From contig NZ_BMSK01000008.1 of NCBI RefSeq assembly GCF_014649115.1, positions 124,001 through 188,000 of the forward strand: DNA of 64,000 nucleotides, written 5' to 3'. Below, one piece after another: positions 15,913 through 27,103 of this stretch. The DNA is from Streptomyces eurythermus. GTDB taxonomy: Bacteria > Actinomycetota > Actinomycetes > Streptomycetales > Streptomycetaceae. Both the position numbers and the translations under genes were made by a program. A model generated the notes under the pieces. It made no database searches, was not told where the DNA came from, and was given only the letters and a program-made list of their open reading frames with translations. Numbering within the stretch: the stretch's first letter is position 1; every line of letters starts with the position of its first letter.

Positions 15913-18453
15913 ATGAGATGGAGACCCCTGGGTGTCACGCTGGCCGCAACGGCCGCGCTGATCGCCCTGCCCACCGCCCACCCCTCGGCCGGAGCCGCCG
16001 AAATCCCCTTGTCCCAGGGGAAGTCGGCCACCGCGTCGTCCGTGGAGAACGCCGGCACCGCGGCCGGCAAGGCCGTCGACGGGGACAGCGGCACCCGCTG
16101 GTCCTCGGCCGCCGGCGACGACCAGTGGCTCCGGGTCGACCTGGGCGTCACCGCCTCGGTCACCCGGGTGGAACTCGACTGGGAGGCCGCCTACGGCAAG
16201 GACTACAAGGTCCAGATATCCGGGGACGGGACCACCTGGACCGACCTGAAGTCCGTCACCGGCTCCGACGGAGGCGCCGACACCCTCGACGTCTCCGGCC
16301 GGGGCCGCTACGTCCGGATGCTCGGCGTGCACCGGGCCACCCCGTACGGCTACTCCCTGTGGGAGTTCCGGGTGTACGGCAGCACGGACACCGGCCAGGC
16401 GGGCTGCGACAGCGGCAACGCGGCCAAGGGCAGGCCCGCCACCGCCTCCTCCACCGAGAACGCCGGCACCCCCGCCTCCGCCGCCTTTGACGGCGACACC
16501 GCCACCCGCTGGTCCAGCCAGGCCGCCGACCCGCAGTGGCTCCAGGTCGACCTCGGCGCCGTCAAGGACATCTGCAAGGTCGACCTGAACTGGGAGGCCG
16601 CCTACGCCAAGGACTTCCAGCTCCAGGCCTCCGCCGACGGGCAGAACTGGAGCACCCTCAAGTCCGTCACCGGCGCGACCGGCGGCACGGCCTCGTACGA
16701 CGTCAGCGGCTCCGGCCGGTACGTACGGATCTACGGCACCGCGCGCGGCACCGGCTACGGCTACTCGCTGTGGGAGGCCGCCGTGCACACCGGCACCAGC
16801 GCTCTGCCGCCGGTCCAGGGCGGCGGCGACCTCGGCCCGAACGTCATCGTCGTCGACCCCTCCACGCCGAACCTCCAGCAGAAGTTCGACGACGTCTTCG
16901 CCCGGCAGGAGTCCGCCCAGTTCGGCACCGGCCGCTACCAGTTCCTGCTCAAGCCCGGCACGTACAACGGCATCAACGCCCAACTCGGCTTCTACACCTC
17001 GATCTCCGGCCTCGGACTGAACCCGGACGACACGCAGATCAACGGTGATGTCACGGTCGACGCCGGCTGGTTCAACGGCAACGCCACGCAGAACTTCTGG
17101 CGTTCGGCGGAGAACCTCGCCCTCAGCCCGTCCAACGGCACCGACCGGTGGGCGGTCGCGCAGGCCGCGCCCTTCCGCCGTATCCACGTCAAGGGCGGCC
17201 TCAACCTCGCGCCCAACGGCTACGGCTGGGCCTCCGGCGGCTACATCGCCGACTCGAAGATCGACGGCACCGTGGGCCCGTACTCCCAGCAGCAGTGGTA
17301 CACCCGGGACAGCTCCGTCGGCGGCTGGACCAACGGCGTGTGGAACATGACCTTCTCCGGCGTCCAGGGCGCCCCCGCCACCAACTTCGACAGCGGCCCG
17401 TACACCACCCTGGACACCACCCCCGTCTCCCGCGAGAAGCCCTTCCTCTACCTGGACGGCTCCTCCTACAAGGTGTTCGTCCCGGCCAAGCGCACGAACG
17501 CCCGGGGCGTCTCCTGGCCCGCGAACGCCGGCACCTCGCTCCCGCTCGACCGGTTCTACGTGGTCAAGCCCGGCGCCACCGCCGCCACCATCAACGCGGC
17601 CCTCGCCCAGGGCCTCAACCTCCTGTTCACCCCGGGCGTCTACCACCTCGACCAGACCCTCGACGTCACCCGTCCCGACACCGTCGTCCTCGGCCTGGGC
17701 CTGGCCACCCTGGTACCGGACAACGGCGTCGACGCGATGCACGTCGCCGACGTCGACGGCGTACGGCTCGCCGGGTTCCTCATCGACGCGGGCCCGGTCA
17801 ACTCCGACACCCTGCTGCGCATCGGCACCCCCGGCGCCGGCGCCGACCACTCGGCGAACCCCACCACCATGCAGGACGTGTTCATCCGCATCGGCGGCGC
17901 CGGACCCGGACTCGCCACCAACTCCGTCGTGGTCGACAGCGACGACGTCGTCATCGACCACACCTGGATCTGGCGCGCCGACCACGGCAGCGGCGTCGGC
18001 TGGGACACCAACCGCGCCGACTACGGGCTGCGCGTCAACGGCGACGACGTCCTGGCCACCGGCCTGTTCGTGGAGCACTTCAACAAGTACGACGTCTACT
18101 GGAGCGGGGAACGCGGCCGGACGATCTTCTTCCAGAACGAGAAGGCGTACGACGTCCCGAACGCCGCCGCCGTCACCCACGACGGCATCGTCGGCTACGC
18201 GGCCTACAAGGTCGCCGACTCCGTCACCACCCACGAGGCGTGGGGCCTGGGCAGCTACTGCAACTTCACGGCAGATCCGTCGATCGTCCAGACCCACGGC
18301 TTCCAGGTGCCCGTCACCGCGGGCATGAAGATGCACGACCTGATGGTGATCTCCCTCGGCGGCAAGGGCCAGTACGCCCACGTCGTCAACAGCACCGGCG
18401 CCCCCACCTCGGGCACCGACACCATTCCCTCCAAGGTGACGTCCTTCCCGTAG
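15913..18453 (+). CDS. Secreted CBM32-CBM32-beta-helix glycanase (GH87-like?)
   Basis: 846 residues from ATG 15913, with a CTGGAG RBS. The signal peptide (about 1-30) ends in PSAGAAE. Two discoidin/CBM32 domains follow (about 35-155 and 160-295), each with the SATASSVENAGT-type start, DGDxxTRWSS and a WLxVDLG strand. From about 310 a right-handed beta-helix carries motifs such as VIDHTWIWRADHGSGVGWD and LFVEHFNKYDVYWSGERGRT. Streptomycete homologues are often annotated adenylyl cyclase, which the sequence does not support. Double discoidin plus beta-helix matches GH87 alpha-1,3-glucanases by family knowledge; GH55 is the main alternative. Export and glycan binding are firm; the reaction is inference. 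Confidence 0.72.
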   Translation: MRWRPLGVTLAATAALIALPTAHPSAGAAEIPLSQGKSATASSVENAGTAAGKAVDGDSGTRWSSAAGDDQWLRVDLGVTASVTRVELDWEAAYGKDYKVQISGDGTTWTDLKSVTGSDGGADTLDVSGRGRYVRMLGVHRATPYGYSLWEFRVYGSTDTGQAGCDSGNAAKGRPATASSTENAGTPASAAFDGDTATRWSSQAADPQWLQVDLGAVKDICKVDLNWEAAYAKDFQLQASADGQNWSTLKSVTGATGGTASYDVSGSGRYVRIYGTARGTGYGYSLWEAAVHTGTSALPPVQGGGDLGPNVIVVDPSTPNLQQKFDDVFARQESAQFGTGRYQFLLKPGTYNGINAQLGFYTSISGLGLNPDDTQINGDVTVDAGWFNGNATQNFWRSAENLALSPSNGTDRWAVAQAAPFRRIHVKGGLNLAPNGYGWASGGYIADSKIDGTVGPYSQQQWYTRDSSVGGWTNGVWNMTFSGVQGAPATNFDSGPYTTLDTTPVSREKPFLYLDGSSYKVFVPAKRTNARGVSWPANAGTSLPLDRFYVVKPGATAATINAALAQGLNLLFTPGVYHLDQTLDVTRPDTVVLGLGLATLVPDNGVDAMHVADVDGVRLAGFLIDAGPVNSDTLLRIGTPGAGADHSANPTTMQDVFIRIGGAGPGLATNSVVVDSDDVVIDHTWIWRADHGSGVGWDTNRADYGLRVNGDDVLATGLFVEHFNKYDVYWSGERGRTIFFQNEKAYDVPNAAAVTHDGIVGYAAYKVADSVTTHEAWGLGSYCNFTADPSIVQTHGFQVPVTAGMKMHDLMVISLGGKGQYAHVVNSTGAPTSGTDTIPSKVTSFP

Positions 18454-18489
18454 GACCCGTACGACACCGCCCGCGGGGCGCGCCAGGCC

Positions 18490-19656
18490 TCACCCGTCGG
18501 CCTGGCGCAGGTCCTCCCAGGCCCGGCCGCGCAAGCCCGCGTCGCCCAGTACGTCCGCCGCCGTGCAGGCCAGCGCCTCCACCACGGCGAGGAGTACCCG
18601 GCGCGCCCGCTGCGAGGCCGCGGCCTCGGCGAACTCCGGCGTGTGGTCCGAACCCCCGGCGCCCATGATCGCGACGAAGGGATGGATGGCGGGCACCCGC
18701 CCGCTGACGTTGCCGATGTCGGAGGAGCCCAGATAGACACCGGGAGCGGGCGCGGTGAGGGCGATCCCGGCCCGGTCCAGATGACCGGCGAACCGCTCGG
18801 ACAGCGCCGGGCTGTCCCGGAAGTGCTCATAGCGCACGCTCGCCCGCTCCACGGTCACCACCGTGCCGGTCGCCCGGGCCACCCCCTCGGCGGCCGTGCC
18901 CAGCTGCCCGGCCAGCTCGTCCAGGGCGGCCGTGGTCAGCGCCCGCAGCCCGAACCGCCCCTCCGCGTACTCCGGGACGATGTTCGTGGCCGTGCCGCCC
19001 CGCGTGATGATGCCCTGCACATGGGAGCCCTCCGGCAGCCGGCGGCCGAGCGAGGACAACACGTTGAACAGCTCGATCAGCGCCGCCAGCGCGTCGATGC
19101 CCTCCGTCGGATTGCCCGTCGGGTGCGCGGCCCGGCCCCGGAAGGCGACCCGGTACTGCTCCTGCGCGGTGAGCGGGGCCCGCACCCAGTCGTACACCCC
19201 CGGGTGGAACATCAGGGCCGCGTCCACCCCGTCGAAGACGCCCGCCTCCACCTGAAGCGCCTTGCCGCCGCCGCCCTCCTCGGCCGGTGTGCCCACCGCG
19301 AGGACCGTGCCCTCGCCGCCGTCCCGCACGGCGTCGAGGACCAGGGCCGCCCCGAGGCCGGCCGCCGCGATCAGATTGTGCCCGCAGGCGTGGCCGAGCC
19401 CGGGCAGCGCGTCGTACTCCAGCGGGAAGGCCACCACCGGCCGCCCCCGCCCCGAGCGGGCCGTGAACGCCGTCGGCAGCCCCGCCACCTCGCGCCGCAC
19501 CTCGAACCCCGCGCCCTCCAGCTCCCCCGAGAGCAGCGCCGCCGCCCGGTGCTCGTCGAACGCGGTCTCCGGGTCCGCGTGCAGCGCCGACGCCACGGAC
19601 CACAGCGCGTCGGCGCGCCGCGCGACCTCCTCCCCGATCCGGCGGTACAGCGACAC
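18490..19656 (-). CDS. M20-family amidohydrolase/metallopeptidase
   Basis: A 388-residue cytoplasmic zinc enzyme of the N-acyl amino acid amidohydrolase/AbgB group. Visible motifs are LHADPETAFDEHRAA near the start, GHACGHNLIAAAGLGAAL (metal ligand His with HxCGHD-like motif), GTPAEEGGGGK (catalytic Glu pair), and MFHPGVYD. The dimerisation domain contains FRGRAAHPTGNPTEGIDAL. GTG 19656 sits 4 nt after GGAGGT. It is divergent from the decarboxylase gene, with 140 bp between starts; a role in releasing an amino acid for that enzyme is possible but unproven. Confidence 0.85.
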   Translation of the reverse strand: MSLYRRIGEEVARRADALWSVASALHADPETAFDEHRAAALLSGELEGAGFEVRREVAGLPTAFTARSGRGRPVVAFPLEYDALPGLGHACGHNLIAAAGLGAALVLDAVRDGGEGTVLAVGTPAEEGGGGKALQVEAGVFDGVDAALMFHPGVYDWVRAPLTAQEQYRVAFRGRAAHPTGNPTEGIDALAALIELFNVLSSLGRRLPEGSHVQGIITRGGTATNIVPEYAEGRFGLRALTTAALDELAGQLGTAAEGVARATGTVVTVERASVRYEHFRDSPALSERFAGHLDRAGIALTAPAPGVYLGSSDIGNVSGRVPAIHPFVAIMGAGGSDHTPEFAEAAASQRARRVLLAVVEALACTAADVLGDAGLRGRAWEDLRQADG

Positions 19657-19744
19657 GAGACCTCCTCGGTGCGGCGGGTGTCCTTCGTGCCGGGCCGGGT
19701 TCCACCCGGACGGCTCCCGACACCGGGCCGCCGGGTTTGGGGCG

Positions 19745-19768
19745 CCCCACCGGTGCAACACGGTGGGG
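19745..19768. promoter_or_regulatory. Leader hairpin of the decarboxylase gene
   Basis: CCCCACCG (19745-19752) and CGGTGGGG (19761-19768) form a perfect 8-bp stem with an 8-base loop, ending 28 nt before the decarboxylase start. It could be an operator or an RNA leader element. Confidence 0.35.
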
Positions 19769-19796
19769 GCGGAACCGAACAGTTCAGGAGGCAGTC

Positions 19797-21260
19797 ATGG
19801 ACCACTCCCGCGTACCCGTGCTGGAGGCTCTGCAGGAGTTCCGGCGACGAGGGGACGTGGTGTTCGGGCCGCCCGGGCACAAACAGGGCCGGGGAACCGA
19901 TCCACGGGTGGCCGACGTCCTCGGACTGGACGTGTTCCGCTCGGACGTGCTCACCCTCAACGGGCTGGACGACCGCCGCCAGTCCCAGGGCGTGCTGGAG
20001 CAGGCGCAGGAACTGATGGCCGACGCGGTCGGCGCCGACCACGCGTTCTTCTCCACCTGCGGCAGCTCCCTGTCCGTGAAGACCGCCATGCTCGCGGTCG
20101 CCGGACCGGGGGAGAAGCTGCTGCTGTCCCGCAACGCCCACAAGTCGGTCATCGCCGCGGTGATCATCAACGGGGTGGAGCCCATCTGGGTGCACCCCAA
20201 GTTCGACGGCGAACGGCACATGGCCCATCCGCCGGAGGCCGACGACGTCCGCGACCGGCTGCGCGAGCACCCCGACGCCAAGGGCATGCTGCTGATCACC
20301 CCCACCGACTGGGGCACCTGCGCCGACGTGCGGGCGGTCGCCGACGTCTGTCACGCCGCCGACGTCCCGCTCATCGTGGACGAGGCGTGGGGCGCCCATC
20401 TGCCCTTCCACTCCGGCCTGCCCGTGTGGGGCATGGACGCGGGCGCCGACCTGGTCGTCACCAGCGTGCACAAGATGGGCGGCGCCATCGAGCAGAGCTC
20501 GGTCTTCCACCTCCAGGGCGACCGGGTCTCGCCGACCGTGCTCAAGCAGCGCGAGGACCTGCTCGGCACCACCAGCGCCTCCTGCCTGGTCTACGCCGCC
20601 CTCGACGGCTGGCGGCGGCAGATGGTCGAGCAGGGGCACGACCTGCTGGACGCGGCGCTGCACCGCGCCGAACGCGTCCGGGCCCAGCTGCGGGAACTGC
20701 CCGGGCTGCGGGTGATGGGCGGCGAGATCATCGACGAGGGGCTGGCCGCCGAGTTCGACCCGCTGAAGATCGTCGTCGACGTACGGGGTCTCGGCATCAG
20801 CGGCATGCAGGCGACCGAGTGGCTGCGCACGAACCGCCACATCGACATGGGCGGCTCGGACACCTGCCGGATCAGCGCCTCCATCACCCACTCCGACGAC
20901 GAGCAGACCGAGAAGCTGTTGGTGGAGTCCGTGCGTTCGCTGGTGGAGCGGGCGGACGACATCGAGCGGCGCCCGGCCGTGCACCTGCCCGAGCCGCGCG
21001 CCCTGGAACTGGAACAGGCGGTCCTGCCCCGGGACGCCTTCTTCGGCCCCGCCGAACAGGTGCCCGCCGAGCGGGCCGTGGGCCGGATCGCCGCCGAGAC
21101 GCTCAGCCCCTACCCGCCGGGCGTGCCGGTCGTGGCACCCGGCGAGGTCATCACCGCGGAGATCGTGGACTACCTGCGCAGCGGCATCGCCCACGGCTTC
21201 CTCGTCCCGGACGCGGCGGACTCCTCCCTGGACACCTTCCGCGTCGTCGCCCGCCCCTGA
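19797..21260 (+). CDS. PLP-dependent Orn/Lys/Arg decarboxylase (SpeA-type)
   Basis: A 487-residue fold-type I PLP enzyme of the small aspartate-aminotransferase-like decarboxylase group (compare Bacillus SpeA). Motifs: FGPPGHKQGRG at the N-terminus, the AFFSTCGSSLSVKTAML cofactor-binding loop, VDEAWGAHLPFHSGLP (Asp for the pyridine nitrogen), and TSVHKMGGAIEQSS with the Schiff-base Lys. It would decarboxylate arginine, lysine or ornithine to agmatine, cadaverine or putrescine; the sequence does not decide which. ATG 19797 follows AGGAGG. Its lead is shared with the divergent M20 gene. Confidence 0.9.
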   Translation: MDHSRVPVLEALQEFRRRGDVVFGPPGHKQGRGTDPRVADVLGLDVFRSDVLTLNGLDDRRQSQGVLEQAQELMADAVGADHAFFSTCGSSLSVKTAMLAVAGPGEKLLLSRNAHKSVIAAVIINGVEPIWVHPKFDGERHMAHPPEADDVRDRLREHPDAKGMLLITPTDWGTCADVRAVADVCHAADVPLIVDEAWGAHLPFHSGLPVWGMDAGADLVVTSVHKMGGAIEQSSVFHLQGDRVSPTVLKQREDLLGTTSASCLVYAALDGWRRQMVEQGHDLLDAALHRAERVRAQLRELPGLRVMGGEIIDEGLAAEFDPLKIVVDVRGLGISGMQATEWLRTNRHIDMGGSDTCRISASITHSDDEQTEKLLVESVRSLVERADDIERRPAVHLPEPRALELEQAVLPRDAFFGPAEQVPAERAVGRIAAETLSPYPPGVPVVAPGEVITAEIVDYLRSGIAHGFLVPDAADSSLDTFRVVARP

Positions 21261-21462
21261 CCGGCCGGGCCCCGCACACCGTTCGAACTGCGCCACTCCG
21301 GCTCAGCGCCTAGGGTGGCGGTGCGGGCGGCCGGGCACCGGCGGCCTGCCCCGGGTCAAGAAGCCGGCCCTGCTGACGGACACGTCCGCGGCAGGGGGCT
21401 GTGGCCCTGCCGACGGTCCCCGGGCCGGACCAGCGCGTCCGGCGGGCCCGCCGTCCCGGCAA

Positions 21463-21551
21463 CTCGATACGAGACGGCCCGACTTCACCCCGACCGGGAA
21501 CTCCCCGAGTTCCCGGTTTCGGACGCCCCGGCCCGGGGACCTCGGTACGAG
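21463..21551. promoter_or_regulatory. Three palindromic operator candidates upstream of the catalase gene
   Basis: The 436-bp gap before the catalase has no gene. It contains CTCGATACGAG (21463-21473), a 23-bp perfect inverted repeat with 10-bp arms CCGGGAACTC/GAGTTCCCGG around CCC (21494-21516), and CTCGGTACGAG (21541-21551). The outer two sites match at 10 of 11 positions and lie nearly symmetrically about the central palindrome. Confidence 0.6.
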
Positions 21552-21696
21552 GCCACCATCGGCCCCCCCTCCGCCCGGGACCCACCCGACGCGAGCCGTG
21601 GTGCCGACCGCCCGCCCCCGGCGGGGCGACCATGCGGCGGACACCCGCTCGTTCGTGCCGGGCCCGCCCCCGTGACCAGCGAAGGAATTGCCACTG

Positions 21697-23976
<2,280 letters not shown>

Positions 23977-24092
23977 GCGGCCGGACGGGGGAATGTCGCG
24001 GCGGGGCTGCCCGGACGGCGTAGCAGCGGAGGCGAACGGCACGTCCCCCGGGTGTGATGGAGGCGACCCGACGTCAACCTGTGAGGCAGAAC

Positions 24093-24350
24093 ATGCGTCT
24101 TCGCTCCTTGGCCACCACGACCGTCATCACCGCAGCCCTCGCCCTGGCCGGCACGGCCAACGCCTTCGCCTCCGACGGCGGGGGCGGGGGCGGCGCGTCC
24201 GCAGTCGGCGTCGCCGCCAACAGCCCCGGCATCCTGTCCGGCAACGTCATCCAGGTGCCGATCAACCTCCAGGCCAACGTCTGCGGCAACACCATCGACA
24301 TCATCGGCCTGCTGAACCCGGCTGCCGGCAACATCTGCGTCAACAAGTGA
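24093..24350 (+). CDS. Short chaplin, surface amyloid protein
   Basis: 85 residues from ATG 24093, with RBS GAGGCAG. The Sec signal (about 1-30) ends ANAFA. The mature part has one chaplin domain: GVAANSPGILSGNVIQVPIN, then ANVCGNTIDIIGLLNPAAG and NICVN, with the conserved Cys pair. It lacks a sortase signal, so it is the short ChpD-H type that assembles amyloid on aerial hyphae and spores. A run of six glycines (SDGGGGGG) precedes the domain, which is unusual. It ends at a strong bidirectional terminator shared with the stressosome operon. Confidence 0.92.
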   Translation: MRLRSLATTTVITAALALAGTANAFASDGGGGGGASAVGVAANSPGILSGNVIQVPINLQANVCGNTIDIIGLLNPAAGNICVNK

Positions 24351-24356
24351 CCCGCG

Positions 24357-24394
24357 CCGTGCGCCGGCCCCCGCGACCGGGGGCCGGCGCACGG
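24357..24394. terminator. Bidirectional terminator between chaplin and stressosome operon
   Basis: A perfect 17-bp inverted repeat (24357-24373 and 24378-24394) with a 4-base loop CGAC lies between the converging 3-prime ends of the chaplin (stop 24350) and the phosphatase gene (stop 24399). Confidence 0.85.
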
Positions 24395-24398
24395 CCGT

Positions 24399-26054
24399 TC
24401 ACCCAGTGGTGGTGCGGCACAGCAACAGGCAGATGTCGTCGTCGTGTTCGGAGTCGTGCAGCATCGGTTTGAGCAGCGCGTCCGCCGCCGTGTCCAGCTC
24501 CGCCAGCTCCGCCGCGCCGAGCACCTGCACGGCCCGGGCGAGCCGGTCGATGCCCACGTCGATCCCGGCGGTCCGCCGCTCCACCAGTCCGTCCGTGTAC
24601 AGCGCGAGGACGGACCCGGCCGGCAGCTCGACGGTGTGCTCCTCGTACTCGTACGGCAGCGGCACCCCCAGCATGATCCCCGGCTTCGCGTCCAGCACCC
24701 GTACCTCGCCCTGGGGGCCGCGGGCGACGGCCGGCGGATGCCCCGCGGCCGCCCACACCACCTCCGGCTCCCCGGGCGTGAACCGGGCGATGGCACAGGT
24801 CGCGTACAGCTCCGGCTGCTGATGGCGGAGCATCCGGTGCAGCAGCGTGAGGATCCGCGCCGGGCCGTTGCCCTCCACGGCGTAGGCGCGCAGCGCGGTG
24901 CGCAACTGGCCCATGATGACCGCCGCCCGCAGCCCGTGCCCGGTGACGTCGCCTATCACCGCCAGCACACTGCCGTCCGGCTGGGAGAAGGCGTCGTACC
25001 AGTCGCCGCCGATGTTCAGGCCGTGCGTCGCCGGCAGATAACGCGCGGCCAGGTCCAGGCCCGGCACGGTGGGCAGCTTCGTCAGCTGCGCGCGTTGCAG
25101 CGCCTCGGCGACATCCCGGTGCTGCTCGTACTGGCGGGCGTTCTCCAGCGCGATGCCCGCCCGCCGGGCCAGCTCCAGCAGCATCACGGTGGTGTCCGGG
25201 TCGAAGCGGTCGCCCGGCGCGGCCAGCGTCAGCACCCCCTGCACGGTGCGCCCGCCCAGCGGCAGGCACAGCAGCGGCCGGTCGGGGGAGAGCGCCGAGG
25301 CCGGCAGGTCGTCCACGCCGGGCAGCCCCCCGGGATGGGGGCCCGCGTGCTGGGGACGGCCGGTGCGCGCCGCCGTCACCGTGGCCGCCGCCCGGTCGCC
25401 CGGCGGGGTCCGCTCGTCGTCCACCAGCCATACGTCGACGTGCCGGGCGTACTCCGGCACCAGCAGCTCCGGCAGCCGGCGCAGGATGTCCTCGTGGTCC
25501 AGGGAGGCGTGCAGCACCGCGCTGGCGTCGGTCAGGAAGGTCAGCAGCCGACGGGCGTTCTCCGCCTCGGCGCGGGCCGCCCGCTCGGCGTCCAGGAGGT
25601 CGCGCTGGGCCAGCGCCGCCGCCTCCAGCTCGGCGTGCAGCGCCAGCACACCCTGGTTGGTCTGGTGCAGCTCCTCCCGGTGCAGCCGCAGCAGCTCCTC
25701 CGTCTCGGTGAGGCTCGTCAGCACCGCCGCGGTGTCCTCGTCGGCGCTCAGCAGCGCCTCGGCGAGCGGGGCGTCCTGCGGGCCGGGCACCGCGCCGGGG
25801 CGGAGGAGCGTGTGCCGCCAGGGTTCCGGGCCGCCCAGGGCGATCCCCAGCCGGCCGTCCGGGCCGGCGGTCACGGCCAGCTCGCAGCCGCCCGCGGCCA
25901 GGGCGCGCCGCAGCCGCACCCCGAGCGCGCTGAGAAAACGGGCGCGGTCGAGCGCGGGCACCCCGGCGTCCGCGAGGAGCCGCGCCAGCCGGGCACGGGC
26001 GCGGGCCGCGTCGGCGGCGGAGGCGATGGTCCAGGTGTCGCGGGCGGCTGTCAT
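24399..26054 (-). CDS. RsbU-like PP2C phosphatase with GAF domain
   Basis: 551 residues from ATG 26054. An N-terminal region of about 110 residues has no recognised fold. A coiled coil follows (about 110-170, LTETEELLRLHREELHQTN), then a GAF sensor domain (about 175-310), then a SpoIIE/PP2C domain (about 335-545) with GGDWYDAF and GDVTGHGLRAAVIMGQ metal motifs. The start overlaps the preceding stop as ATGA, so translation is coupled. As the last gene of the operon it is the likely output phosphatase acting on a phosphorylated STAS anti-anti-sigma factor that is not encoded here. Confidence 0.9.
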   Translation of the reverse strand: MTAARDTWTIASAADAARARARLARLLADAGVPALDRARFLSALGVRLRRALAAGGCELAVTAGPDGRLGIALGGPEPWRHTLLRPGAVPGPQDAPLAEALLSADEDTAAVLTSLTETEELLRLHREELHQTNQGVLALHAELEAAALAQRDLLDAERAARAEAENARRLLTFLTDASAVLHASLDHEDILRRLPELLVPEYARHVDVWLVDDERTPPGDRAAATVTAARTGRPQHAGPHPGGLPGVDDLPASALSPDRPLLCLPLGGRTVQGVLTLAAPGDRFDPDTTVMLLELARRAGIALENARQYEQHRDVAEALQRAQLTKLPTVPGLDLAARYLPATHGLNIGGDWYDAFSQPDGSVLAVIGDVTGHGLRAAVIMGQLRTALRAYAVEGNGPARILTLLHRMLRHQQPELYATCAIARFTPGEPEVVWAAAGHPPAVARGPQGEVRVLDAKPGIMLGVPLPYEYEEHTVELPAGSVLALYTDGLVERRTAGIDVGIDRLARAVQVLGAAELAELDTAADALLKPMLHDSEHDDDICLLLCRTTTG

Positions 26055-27103
26055 GGGGCGGTGGTCCGGCGGTCGGGGGCCAGTACGGCCACGCTGGTGT
26101 CGTCGCGAACGGGGCGGGCGGGGCTGCCTGCGTCGCGCAGGATCGCCGCGGCCACCACCGACGGGTCGTGGGCGAGCAGCCCGGGGTCCTCCGGGGGCGT
26201 CCACCGGCTGGGCAGCCCGTCGCTGTGCACCACGAGCAGGCTGTCCTGGTGCCACGGCAGCCGGCGCACCGGGACCTGCGCCGGGAAGTACGCCCCGACG
26301 ATCCCCGGATGGGACACCAGGGACGTCCAGGACTCCCCGCTGCGCACCCGGGCGCTCACATTGCCGACCCCGGCGAAGCTGAGCTCCGCCCGGTCGGTGT
26401 CCACCTGTGCCACCGTCACCGCCGCACCCCGGGTGGGCCGCAGCGCCGTGTGCAGCCGGCGCAGGATGTCCGCGGGCGGCAGATGCCCGGCGCGGCGCAG
26501 CTCCGCGACGGCCGCGCCGGAGGCGTGCGCGGCCTTCGGTCCGTGCCCGAGACCGTCCGCGAGCAGCAGCGTCAGCAGCCGCCCGGAGCGCACCCAGCCC
26601 CAGGCGTCACCGCACTGCGGGTCCTGGCCCAGGGAGACCGTGATCCCGCCCGCGGGCAGCCGTGCCGGGGGCGCCCAGCGCTCGCCGGGCTCGGGGTCGA
26701 TCCGGGCCGCCGCGACCGTGCCCCGGCCGGGCCGGCTGTACAGGTGGAAGGCGTTGGCGCTGCGCCGGCAGCTGCCCAGGCCCGCGCCGAGCGAGCCGTC
26801 GGCGGTGGAGTAGCCGTCGCGCAGGGCGGCGTCCACGTCGGCGATGCCCGGCCCGTGGTCCAGCGAGTACAGCTGGACCGACGGGCCCGTGCCGCCGTCC
26901 GGGGGCTCCACCAGGTTCACCACCATCAGGCCGCCGCCGGCGTGCTTGAGCAGATTGGTGGCCAGCTCGGTGGCGACCAGCTCCGCCGCCGCCGTACGCG
27001 CGGGGGCCAGCCCCGAGTCGTCGCACGCCTCCCGGGCCGCCATCCGGGCGTCCCGCACCCGGGTGGAGTCGTGCACCGGGATCTCCCACACCCGGCCCAT
27101 CAC
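26051..27103 (-). CDS. Anti-sigma kinase-like ATPase fused to RsbX-like PP2C phosphatase
   Basis: 350 residues. The N-terminal half (about 1-135) is an RsbT/RsbW-type HATPase with ELVATELATNLLKHAGGG (N box), DHGPGIADVD (G1) and GSLGAGLGS (G2). The C-terminal half (about 150-345) is a small PP2C with LLLADGLGHGPKAAHASG and a terminal DDTSVAVLA metal motif, matching RsbX in size. B. subtilis has these as separate proteins. The gene overlaps rsbT upstream and the next gene downstream by 4 bp each. The likely job is resetting the stressosome by dephosphorylating RsbR/RsbS; the role of the attached ATPase domain is unclear. Confidence 0.88.
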   Translation of the reverse strand: MMGRVWEIPVHDSTRVRDARMAAREACDDSGLAPARTAAAELVATELATNLLKHAGGGLMVVNLVEPPDGGTGPSVQLYSLDHGPGIADVDAALRDGYSTADGSLGAGLGSCRRSANAFHLYSRPGRGTVAAARIDPEPGERWAPPARLPAGGITVSLGQDPQCGDAWGWVRSGRLLTLLLADGLGHGPKAAHASGAAVAELRRAGHLPPADILRRLHTALRPTRGAAVTVAQVDTDRAELSFAGVGNVSARVRSGESWTSLVSHPGIVGAYFPAQVPVRRLPWHQDSLLVVHSDGLPSRWTPPEDPGLLAHDPSVVAAAILRDAGSPARPVRDDTSVAVLAPDRRTTAP

